Positions 1 to 5,101 of a stretch of 5,101 nt of DNA are shown piece by piece; within the stretch, counting starts at the first letter, position 1, and every line of letters starts with the position of its first letter. The notes beneath the pieces are model-generated. The model made no database searches and was not told the origin of the DNA. It worked only from the letters and a program-made list of their open reading frames with translations. The position numbers were made by a program, and so were the translations under genes. The stretch is from JAFGKM01 sp964403465 (lineage in GTDB: Bacteria > Ratteibacteria > UBA8468 > B48-G9 > JAFGKM01), in contig CAYOFY010000096.1 in assembly GCA_964403465.1 (NCBI GenBank), positions 1 to 5,101 of the forward strand, read 5' to 3'.

Positions 1-15
1 ATGACAAGCAGAATA

Positions 16-64
16 AAATCCCCTCTCAATCCCCCCTTTATCAAAGGGGGGTATGGGGGGATTT
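16..64. repeat. Imperfect palindromic G/C-run repeat (hairpin), possible 3' end element of the isomerase gene
   Basis: Inner arms CCCCCCTTT (31-39) and AAAGGGGGG (43-51) pair perfectly around a 3-base loop. Outer arms 16-25 and 55-64 (AAATCCCC against GGGGATTT, plus one wobble and one further pair) extend the stem beyond a small internal loop. The element starts 2 bases past the stop codon of the leftward isomerase gene. Read leftward, the stem is followed by ATTTTATTC, a poor U-tract, so it may act as a weak terminator or 3'-end-protecting hairpin. Its C-run/AAAGGGGGG form resembles dispersed repeats seen in many environmental bacterial genomes (recalled knowledge, not searched here). Translated rightward it gives the proline/glycine-rich peptide often mis-called as the start of spurious proteins. 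Confidence 0.75.
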
Positions 65-66
65 GG

Positions 67-900
67 TTACAGGGAGGAGAGGGCCATGAGTCTTTTGCCG
101 TAGGTGATGTAGGTTTTGTACGTGATTTCGGGGTCTCCAACCTTGCCTTCATGTACGACGCTTGCCAGGTGCGGCTCTATGGAGACAAACCCGTCGTATT
201 CGTCTTTTTTGAGTTCAGCCATGACTTCCTTCACCCGGGCATCTCCTTCCCCCGGATAGGTTGCCCTGTACTTGTCCCCTTCCATTCGGTAATCCTTGAT
301 ATGGACGTAGCAGAGATAGGGTTTCACCTTCCTGTAAGATTCAAGTGCGTTGCCGTTTGAATAGTAAACGACGTTGCCGGTATCAAAAAGCAGTTTAAGC
401 GCAGGCGAGTTTACTTCTTCCGCCAGGCGCACCATGTTATCGGTCGGTTCCGCCCATCCGCTGCAGTTCTCATGCGCCATGATGATATTCCCGTCTTCGG
501 CAATCCCTGCCAGTTCCTTCATCCGCCTTATCGCTTCCCTTGCCCATTCCGCATCCGTGAGCGGGTTTTCCTTGTTGTTCGGCCAGGACATGACGCGTAT
601 GTATTTTGTGTTGAATCGGTGCATGCGCGGGATTGCCCTTTTCAGTTCGTCAACGTCCTTCTGGAAATCCCCTGAAATCTCGGTCTGCCAGTTTCCTATG
701 CAGCTGGCAAAGCAGGATACCTTGAGCCCTGATTCGGTTACCTTCGCGAAGACCCTGTCAAATTTGTCTCCTGACATCATGGTGAGGTTTTCCTCGTCCA
801 CGTTTCTTATTTCAAGGTACTTCCAGCCCAGTTCCTTGTGCGCCTTTATCTGTGCCTCTATTGACTGACCCGCCTCATCGCTTATTCCCGAAAATTTCAT
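67..900 (-). CDS. Sugar phosphate isomerase/epimerase-like TIM-barrel protein
   Basis: A 277-residue protein of the xylose isomerase-like TIM-barrel superfamily (AP endonuclease family 2 / COG1082 type), normal in length and with no signal peptide, so cytoplasmic. It opens with the typical first strand (MKFSGISDE). The four expected metal ligands are visible: Glu144 in AHENCSGW, Asp173 in LLFDTGN, His200 in YVHIKDY and Glu242 in SIEPH. The usual PGEGD loop (216-220) follows the His strand. Such proteins generally isomerise or epimerise keto-sugars, sugar phosphates or related polyols using a divalent metal. The substrate cannot be read from sequence, so no symbol is given. The ATG start has a strong ribosome site 6 bases upstream. 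The gene is divergent from the signalling operon and ends against the palindromic repeat. It is probably monocistronic within the window. The family call is secure; the exact reaction is not. Confidence 0.9.
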   Translation of the reverse strand: MKFSGISDEAGQSIEAQIKAHKELGWKYLEIRNVDEENLTMMSGDKFDRVFAKVTESGLKVSCFASCIGNWQTEISGDFQKDVDELKRAIPRMHRFNTKYIRVMSWPNNKENPLTDAEWAREAIRRMKELAGIAEDGNIIMAHENCSGWAEPTDNMVRLAEEVNSPALKLLFDTGNVVYYSNGNALESYRKVKPYLCYVHIKDYRMEGDKYRATYPGEGDARVKEVMAELKKDEYDGFVSIEPHLASVVHEGKVGDPEITYKTYITYGKRLMALSSL

Positions 901-906
901 TTTCCC

Positions 907-912
907 CCTCCC
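907..912 (-). promoter_or_regulatory. Ribosome binding site of the isomerase gene
   Basis: On the minus strand GGGAGG lies 6 bases before the ATG at 900, within a longer purine run. This is a strong Shine-Dalgarno match and supports the chosen start. Confidence 0.75.
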
Positions 913-923
913 TGTTTTTTCCC

Positions 924-936
924 GTATAGTTTATAC
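924..936. promoter_or_regulatory. Small palindrome GTATA-gtt-TATAC, possible operator
   Basis: A perfect 5-base inverted repeat with a 3-base spacer overlaps the putative -10 element of the isomerase promoter. Position and symmetry fit a repressor or activator half-site pair, but the arms are short and AT-rich, so chance is a real alternative. Confidence 0.25.
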
Positions 937-956
937 CAGAATTACCTTGATTACAA
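930..956 (-). promoter_or_regulatory. Putative sigma70-type promoter for the isomerase gene
   Basis: On the minus strand TTGTAA (951-956) is followed after 15 bases by TATAAA (930-935). This gives 4/6 and 5/6 matches to the -35 and -10 consensus with short spacing. Transcription would begin near 922-924, leaving a leader of about 23 bases that contains the ribosome site. The position is plausible but the match is only moderate. Confidence 0.4.
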
Positions 957-969
957 ATCCTGGCTGTTG

Positions 970-998
970 TTGTAAAATCTACCTGCCCGTGATATAAT
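970..998 (+). promoter_or_regulatory. Putative sigma70-type promoter of the kinase-cyclase-FecR operon
   Basis: TTGTAA (970-975) is followed by exactly 17 bases and then a perfect TATAAT (993-998). This is the best promoter match in the window and sits directly before the three-gene operon. Transcription would start about 6-8 bases after the -10 element, at or next to the GTG start codon at 1005. That implies little or no 5' leader. Confidence 0.6.
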
Positions 999-1004
999 GG
1001 CATC

Positions 1005-2240
1005 GTGAAAAAAGACGAATACCTTCACAAATTCCAGGTCCTGCAGAGAATCAGCAATTTCATATCTTCCATAAGCAGTCTCCAGAAACTCCTCACGCTC
1101 ATAATGGAGGAAAGCAAGAGCATCCTCAACGCAGAGGCAAGTTCACTTCTGCTCTATGACAGAAAGGAGAAGGTCCTCTTTTTCAAGGTTGCCACGGGCG
1201 AAAAGGGGAGCGAGGTCAGGACAATCAAACTCAAACTGGGGCAGGGTATCGCCGGCCTGTGCGCGAAACAGAAAAAGATAATCAATGTGAGCGACACCGC
1301 AAAGGACAGCCACTTCTTCTCCGCGGCCGACACCAAAACGCACTTCAGGACGAAAAGCATACTCGCCGTGCCTCTGACCGGAAAGGGCGGCAAACTCCTG
1401 GGCGTGCTTGAGGTACTGAACAAGAGGGGAGGGAAGCCGTTTGACAGGAAGGACGAGGAACTGATGGCCATCATAGCCGGGGAGGCGTCGCTGTCCGTGG
1501 AAAACGCCCAGCTATATCTTGATAACATCAGGAATGCCAGGATGGCGGGCGTCGGAGAGACGATGCTCTCGCTCTCGCATGACATCAAGAACATACTCAA
1601 CGGACTCATCGGGGGAATTTCCCTGCTTGACGAGACGATGGGCTCGGTGCAGGGGGAGTACGTGAAAGACGGGTGGCACATAGTGAAATCAAACGTGAAC
1701 AGGATTTCGGACCTTATCCTTGACATGCTCAACTACTCGTCAAAGAAGAAGCCGCTTTTCCAGAAGGTTGTGCTTGAAGACTTCGTAAAAGACGCAGTGA
1801 GCGTTTATGACGAGAAACTGAAGGAGAAGAACATCGCGCTTGAGCTTGATTTTGACAGCGGGGTGAAAGAGGTCATGATTGACACGACAGGCATGCAGAG
1901 GGTTCTGCTCAATCTTTTCAGCAACGCCTACGAGGCGGTTCAGCCGGGCACAGGCAGGCTGAAGATCTGCACGAGATGCATACCGGACAGGGGATGCTAC
2001 AGCGTGCTTCTGGAGGATAACGGCAGCGGCATACCGCCTGAAAACCTGCAGAAAATATTTGACATATTCTTTACGACGAAAGGACACAAAGGAACCGGGC
2101 TGGGGCTGGCGGTTGTCAGGAAGATAATAACCGAGCACAGCGGGAGTGTTGACGTTGCTTCCCAGCCGGGCAAGGGCACGGTTTTCACGCTTACGCTGCC
2201 CGTGGACCCTGAAAATGCCGGAAAAAAAGCGAAGAGTTAG
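1005..2240 (+). CDS. Soluble GAF-domain sensor histidine kinase
   Basis: A 411-residue protein without signal peptide or membrane segments, so a cytoplasmic sensor kinase. A GAF domain spans about 25-171, followed by a dimerisation/phosphoacceptor helix with His192 in SLSHDIKN, then a HATPase_c domain. The HATPase_c domain shows N box Asn307 (NLFSNAYEAV), G1 box DNGSGIP (338-344), F box IFDIFFTTK (351-359) and G2 box GTGLGLAV. All catalytic elements are present. H-D-x-x-N (192-196) matches the motif of bifunctional kinase/phosphatases, although the usual Pro after Asn is Ile. The GAF domain ends with NKRGGKPFDRKDE (139-151), an NK-x5-F-x3-DE signature linked to cyclic-nucleotide-binding GAF domains. 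The GTG start is bounded by an in-frame TGA at 990-992 and has no Shine-Dalgarno sequence. The next in-frame ATG (1104) would cut into the GAF domain. No receiver domain is attached and no response regulator gene is in the window, so its partner is unknown. The 3' end overlaps the cyclase gene by 26 bases. Confidence 0.93.
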   Translation: MKKDEYLHKFQVLQRISNFISSISSLQKLLTLIMEESKSILNAEASSLLLYDRKEKVLFFKVATGEKGSEVRTIKLKLGQGIAGLCAKQKKIINVSDTAKDSHFFSAADTKTHFRTKSILAVPLTGKGGKLLGVLEVLNKRGGKPFDRKDEELMAIIAGEASLSVENAQLYLDNIRNARMAGVGETMLSLSHDIKNILNGLIGGISLLDETMGSVQGEYVKDGWHIVKSNVNRISDLILDMLNYSSKKKPLFQKVVLEDFVKDAVSVYDEKLKEKNIALELDFDSGVKEVMIDTTGMQRVLLNLFSNAYEAVQPGTGRLKICTRCIPDRGCYSVLLEDNGSGIPPENLQKIFDIFFTTKGHKGTGLGLAVVRKIITEHSGSVDVASQPGKGTVFTLTLPVDPENAGKKAKS

Positions 2241-4041
2241 AAGGAACGTTCTCGTCATCGCCTTCCTGGTAACTGCCTTTTTTTTCATTCTCTTCCGGAT
2301 GGAAATTTTCAGGCGGATTGAAAATATCACCTATGACTGGAGGATGAAAACTCTCCGTGAAAAGCAGCCCACCGGCGACGTGGCAATCGTTTTCATAGGC
2401 GACGATACGCTCAAGTCCCTCGGGGAGTGGCCGCTCTCAAGGCAGTGGTACGCCGGATTGACCGAGATTCTGAAGAACATGGGTGCGCGCGCCATCATCT
2501 TTGACATACTGTTCATAGACAGCAGGGACGCGGATGACGAGTTTGCACGGTCGATAAAATATGCGGGCAATGTAATCCTTCCGTTCTATTTTGACACCCC
2601 GCAGTTCAAGTCCGGGGTCCTGAAGTCCGAGATGATGGCCGAACCTGTCAGGAAACTCAGGCAGAACGCACTCTCAACCGGTTTCATAAACATACTCCCT
2701 GACAGCGACGGCGTGATAAGGAAATATCCCCTCTTCGTGCAGTACCAGGACAAACTTTACAATTCGCTCTGCGTTGCCGTGACAGAGAAGGTTCTCGGCG
2801 CTTCCGTGACGGGAATGAGCAGGAATTACGTTGAGTTTGATACGAAGGCAGGCAAAAAAAGACTCCCTCTTGCGGACAGGTCTTCAGTCTATCTCAACAT
2901 ATATCCGGACCTGAAGAAATTTCCCAACTATTCATTCGTGCAGGTTTTCCAGTCATACATGGAACTGAACAGGGGCGGGAATCCCGTCATACCCTCCGAT
3001 GCCTTTCAGGACAGGATTGTCATCATCGGTTCAACCGCCACCGGCACATCGGACAAGGCCCCGGTTTCCGGGGTCGTCACCTATCCACTGATAGGCATCC
3101 ATGCGAGTTTCCTGGAAAATTTCATGAAGGGGGAGTTCATAAAAAGGGCGAACGGGCCGGAGAATTTTTTGATTGCGCTTGTCTTTTCGTTCACCGCGGG
3201 CCTTGCGGCGGTCTCTTTTTCGCCCATCGCGGGGCTCCTGTTCATCCTTCTGCTTGCCACCCTCTTCGTAATCATTGGTTTCTCGTTGTTCTCCTTTCGT
3301 TTTTTCTGGCTGGATATACTGCCGGCTTTCCTGAGCATAGTTTTCGTCTACGGGATACTTGTCCTCGCGGAGTTCGTGTCGGAAAGAAAGGGCCGGCTGA
3401 GGATAAAAAACCTTTTCAGCAGGTACATATCGCCGAGCGTCATGGACAAACTCCTCGGTTCCGGGGAGGACGTTCTCCTTGTCGGCGAACAGAAAAAACT
3501 GACGGTGCTCTTTGCGGACATACGGGGTTTCACGACATTTGCCGATGCGCATTCTCCCGAAGAAACATTCGCCTTCCTGAACAGGATATTGAGTATTATG
3601 GCGGACGCGGTCTTCAGGTTCGGCGGCACGCTGGACAAGTTCATAGGGGATGAGGTGATGGCGATATACGGCGCGCCCGTGGATGACCCGCGGCATGCGG
3701 TCAACGCGGTACTATGCGCGAAAGAGATGATGCGCGAGATGAGGAGATTTGATGCAAATGTTAAAATAGGCATAGGGATAAATACCGGGGAGATGATTAT
3801 AGGCAATATCGGAACCCCGAGAAGGATGGAATACACCGCGATAGGGGATGCGGTAAACGTTGCCAAGAGGATTGAAGGGCTTACCGCGGGGGACGAGATA
3901 CTCGTTGGCGAGGAAACCCGCAGTCTCATAGAAAAAGAAGGGATGCTCTGCGAGAAGGCGGGGACGTTCAACATAAAAGGGAAGGGCGAGGGAATTGTCC
4001 TTTACCGCGTCCTGTGGGAGGTGAGCGATGGACAGAATTAA
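2215..4041 (+). CDS. CHASE2-domain transmembrane class III adenylate cyclase
   Basis: A 608-residue membrane enzyme predicted to convert ATP to cAMP. A basic N-terminus (PEKKRRVRR) precedes TM1 (about 11-28). A periplasmic CHASE2 sensor follows (about 35-310, with YDWRM, VAIVFIGDDTL and GARAIIFDILF typical of the family). Three membrane helices come next (about 317-337, 339-360, 365-388), then a short linker and the cyclase domain (about 427-600). Catalytic residues are complete: metal aspartates Asp435 (FADIRGFT) and Asp479 (FIGDE), adenine-selecting Lys475, Thr541 in YTAIGDAVN where mammalian enzymes have Asp, and transition-state Asn548 and Arg552. Lys plus Thr indicates class IIIb and ATP rather than GTP. 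The ATG at 2215 is chosen because the basic stretch and TM1 follow directly. A GTG at 2146 would only add residues overlapping the kinase gene. The start has only a weak GGA-type ribosome site, so translation probably depends on coupling to the kinase. The activating signal for CHASE2 is unknown. Confidence 0.93.
   Translation: MPEKKRRVRRNVLVIAFLVTAFFFILFRMEIFRRIENITYDWRMKTLREKQPTGDVAIVFIGDDTLKSLGEWPLSRQWYAGLTEILKNMGARAIIFDILFIDSRDADDEFARSIKYAGNVILPFYFDTPQFKSGVLKSEMMAEPVRKLRQNALSTGFINILPDSDGVIRKYPLFVQYQDKLYNSLCVAVTEKVLGASVTGMSRNYVEFDTKAGKKRLPLADRSSVYLNIYPDLKKFPNYSFVQVFQSYMELNRGGNPVIPSDAFQDRIVIIGSTATGTSDKAPVSGVVTYPLIGIHASFLENFMKGEFIKRANGPENFLIALVFSFTAGLAAVSFSPIAGLLFILLLATLFVIIGFSLFSFRFFWLDILPAFLSIVFVYGILVLAEFVSERKGRLRIKNLFSRYISPSVMDKLLGSGEDVLLVGEQKKLTVLFADIRGFTTFADAHSPEETFAFLNRILSIMADAVFRFGGTLDKFIGDEVMAIYGAPVDDPRHAVNAVLCAKEMMREMRRFDANVKIGIGINTGEMIIGNIGTPRRMEYTAIGDAVNVAKRIEGLTAGDEILVGEETRSLIEKEGMLCEKAGTFNIKGKGEGIVLYRVLWEVSDGQN
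4017..4024 (+). promoter_or_regulatory. Strong ribosome binding site of the FecR-domain gene
   Basis: GGAGGTGA is complementary to the 16S rRNA 3' end over eight bases and places GGAGG 6 bases before the ATG at 4028. It lies inside the 3' end of the cyclase gene, so the exported protein may be made at a higher rate than the cyclase. Confidence 0.85.
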
Positions 4042-5098
4042 ATTATTGTTCGCAATAATACCTGTTGTCTTTTCTTCGGTTATAACCTGCCACGGTGAGG
4101 ATAATATCATAATGCTTGCGGACAAGAAAGGGGAGGTATATTTCTGGAATGTCGCAATGCAGCGTCTCGCGGATCCGCCTCTCAAGTCCGCTCTTGCCGA
4201 GGGTACCTACGTGGCAACAGGCAAGGGATCCAGCGCGGTAATCGCTTTCGGGAAGAAAGCGGTTGTCACCCTGTCGGAAAGCACCTCAGTGCAGATAAAA
4301 CGCTCGTTGTTTGACGAGAAGAACGAGATAAAAGAGGTTAAGATTGACATGCGCATGGGGAAGATATGGTCGGTGGTGGAAAAACTGCCGTCGGCCGACA
4401 AGAAGTTTGAGATAGAGACGCCCAACACGCTTGCCGGCATAAGGGGCACCATCTTCACGACCGGCTATGCTCCGGAGAGCAAATCAACGATGGTAGGCGT
4501 TGTCTCCGGGGAGGTCGGGGTGCTGTCAACCGCGATAAAAACATACGCGGCCTACGTAATCCTCAAGGAGAACATGTCAACCGTTGTCGTGGCGAACGAC
4601 CCGCCTGTCTCTCCTCGCGTGCTTGACGAAAAGGAGAAGCAGGAATGGGAAGACTGGAAGAACAGCATACCGTTTTCAGGGATAGGCATAGTGGGCGGGA
4701 TAGCCGAGATAAACGCAATGCAGATACAGGAGGCGGCGAGGATAGTCAGGGAGCTGGGCATGGCGAAAAAGGGTTCTGAGAAGGTTCTGAAGGATTTTGA
4801 GGCGATAACAAACGCCATAACACTTTTTTACACGGACACGAAACAACCCCCTGCAAAACTTACAGACCTGCTGGAAAATCCCGGTATAGATGGTTGGAAG
4901 GGGCCATACCTCGGCGCAGGCACGACCTTCATGGATCCCTACGGCAGGCGTTACTTCTATAAGAAGAAGTCCACACCGGGAGGCAAGGAATACCTTGAAC
5001 TTTCAACCGGAGGGCTGGTGGGTGCGGCAGGGGATACCTACGGCGAAGAGAAGAAACTGATATTCATTGACAAACTGAAAGAGAGTCTGCAGAACTGA
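4028..5098 (+). CDS. Exported FecR-domain protein with C-terminal GspG (pseudopilin)-like domain
   Basis: A 356-residue protein starting with a signal peptide (MDRIK, then hydrophobic 6-19). Cleavage is probably near residues 20-23. A lone Cys21 follows VIT, which is a poor lipobox, so lipidation is doubtful. Residues about 55-167 form a FecR domain: an EGTYVATGKGSSAVIAF strand pair, LSESTSVQI, MRMGKIWSVV, the hallmark TPNTLAGIRGTIF (131-143) and a closing VVSGEVGVL. After a Glu/Lys-rich linker and a Gly-rich stretch (218-224), residues about 250-345 resemble the globular part of type II secretion pseudopilin GspG. They show a helix with DFEAITNAITLFYTD, the GWKGPYL motif (289-295), DPYGRRYFY (303-311), and YLELSTGGLVGAAGD in the position of the GspG tail (DLYSLGADG-like). 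The prepilin peptidase site and hydrophobic pilin helix are absent, so it should not enter a pilus in the normal way. The gene overlaps the cyclase by 14 bases. A role as periplasmic partner of the CHASE2 sensor is inferred. FecR domain confidence is high; the GspG-like call is good but based on motifs only. Confidence 0.88.
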   Translation: MDRIKLLFAIIPVVFSSVITCHGEDNIIMLADKKGEVYFWNVAMQRLADPPLKSALAEGTYVATGKGSSAVIAFGKKAVVTLSESTSVQIKRSLFDEKNEIKEVKIDMRMGKIWSVVEKLPSADKKFEIETPNTLAGIRGTIFTTGYAPESKSTMVGVVSGEVGVLSTAIKTYAAYVILKENMSTVVVANDPPVSPRVLDEKEKQEWEDWKNSIPFSGIGIVGGIAEINAMQIQEAARIVRELGMAKKGSEKVLKDFEAITNAITLFYTDTKQPPAKLTDLLENPGIDGWKGPYLGAGTTFMDPYGRRYFYKKKSTPGGKEYLELSTGGLVGAAGDTYGEEKKLIFIDKLKESLQN

Positions 5099-5101
5099 TT
5101 C

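Noticed and set aside
1..360. Rightward open frame of 119 codons at the left edge
   Set aside because: Its start translates the palindromic repeat (a proline/glycine-rich peptide typical of that repeat), and the rest lies antisense to the well-supported isomerase gene.
997..1008. Three-codon open frame ATG GCA TCG TGA overlapping the kinase GTG
   Set aside because: It has no ribosome site, and its ATG is part of the -10 hexamer TATAAT, so it would not be in the expected transcript.
2146..2214. Upstream GTG start for the cyclase
   Set aside because: The extra 23 residues lie wholly inside the kinase catalytic domain and have no family-like sequence. The ATG at 2215 leads directly into a basic stretch and TM1.
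2222..2228. Run of seven A in the kinase/cyclase overlap as a programmed frameshift making a kinase-cyclase fusion
   Set aside because: It fits a -1 slippery heptamer (A AAA AAA) in the kinase frame, but a -1 shift does not enter the cyclase frame; a +1 shift or polymerase slippage losing one A would be needed. The cyclase has its own ATG before the run, so plain overlap explains the arrangement.
3031..3974. Long minus-strand open frames opposite the cyclase gene
   Set aside because: They are antisense to a gene with a full set of conserved motifs, and their translations show low-complexity charged or Ser-rich sequence with no recognisable domain.
4079..4093. Lipoprotein signal in the FecR-domain protein (Cys21)
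   Set aside because: The residues before Cys21 are V-I-T; Thr at -1 is rarely accepted by lipoprotein signal peptidase, so ordinary signal peptidase cleavage is at least as likely.

Overview
The window carries four protein-coding genes around one short divergent promoter region. The organism looks like a Gram-negative bacterium: the cyclase has a predicted periplasmic sensor loop, and the FecR-type protein has an export signal. Base composition looks moderate, near 50% GC by eye. An imperfect G/C-run palindrome at the left edge resembles dispersed repeats known from several environmental lineages (Nitrospirota, Desulfobacterota, Planctomycetota, Cyanobacteria). I cannot assign a genus, or even a firm phylum, from the sequence alone.

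Layout: 1-66 holds the palindromic repeat. It lies 2 bases beyond the stop codon of a leftward gene (67-900) for a sugar phosphate isomerase/epimerase-like TIM-barrel protein with a complete Glu-Asp-His-Glu metal tetrad. The 104-base gap 901-1004 has back-to-back promoter-like hexamers and two small inverted repeats. Rightward from 1005 run three overlapping genes. They are a soluble GAF-domain sensor histidine kinase (1005-2240), a CHASE2-domain membrane class III adenylate cyclase (2215-4041), and an exported FecR-domain protein whose C-terminal third resembles the globular part of the type II secretion major pseudopilin GspG (4028-5098). The overlaps are 26 and 14 bases, which indicates one translationally coupled operon.

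How the genes may work together (inference): the FecR/pseudopilin-like protein and the CHASE2 sensor both face the envelope, so they could form a periplasmic sensing pair controlling cAMP synthesis in the cytoplasm. The kinase's GAF domain contains an exact NK-x5-F-x3-DE signature, which is associated with cyclic-nucleotide-binding GAF domains. The cAMP made by the next gene could therefore be read back by the kinase. No response regulator, cAMP receptor or phosphodiesterase is encoded here. The isomerase is divergently transcribed and has no evident functional link beyond the shared promoter region.

The most notable points are the FecR-pseudopilin fusion, the GAF motif beside a cyclase, and a consensus -10 element only 6 bases upstream of the kinase GTG start, which suggests a leaderless transcript.
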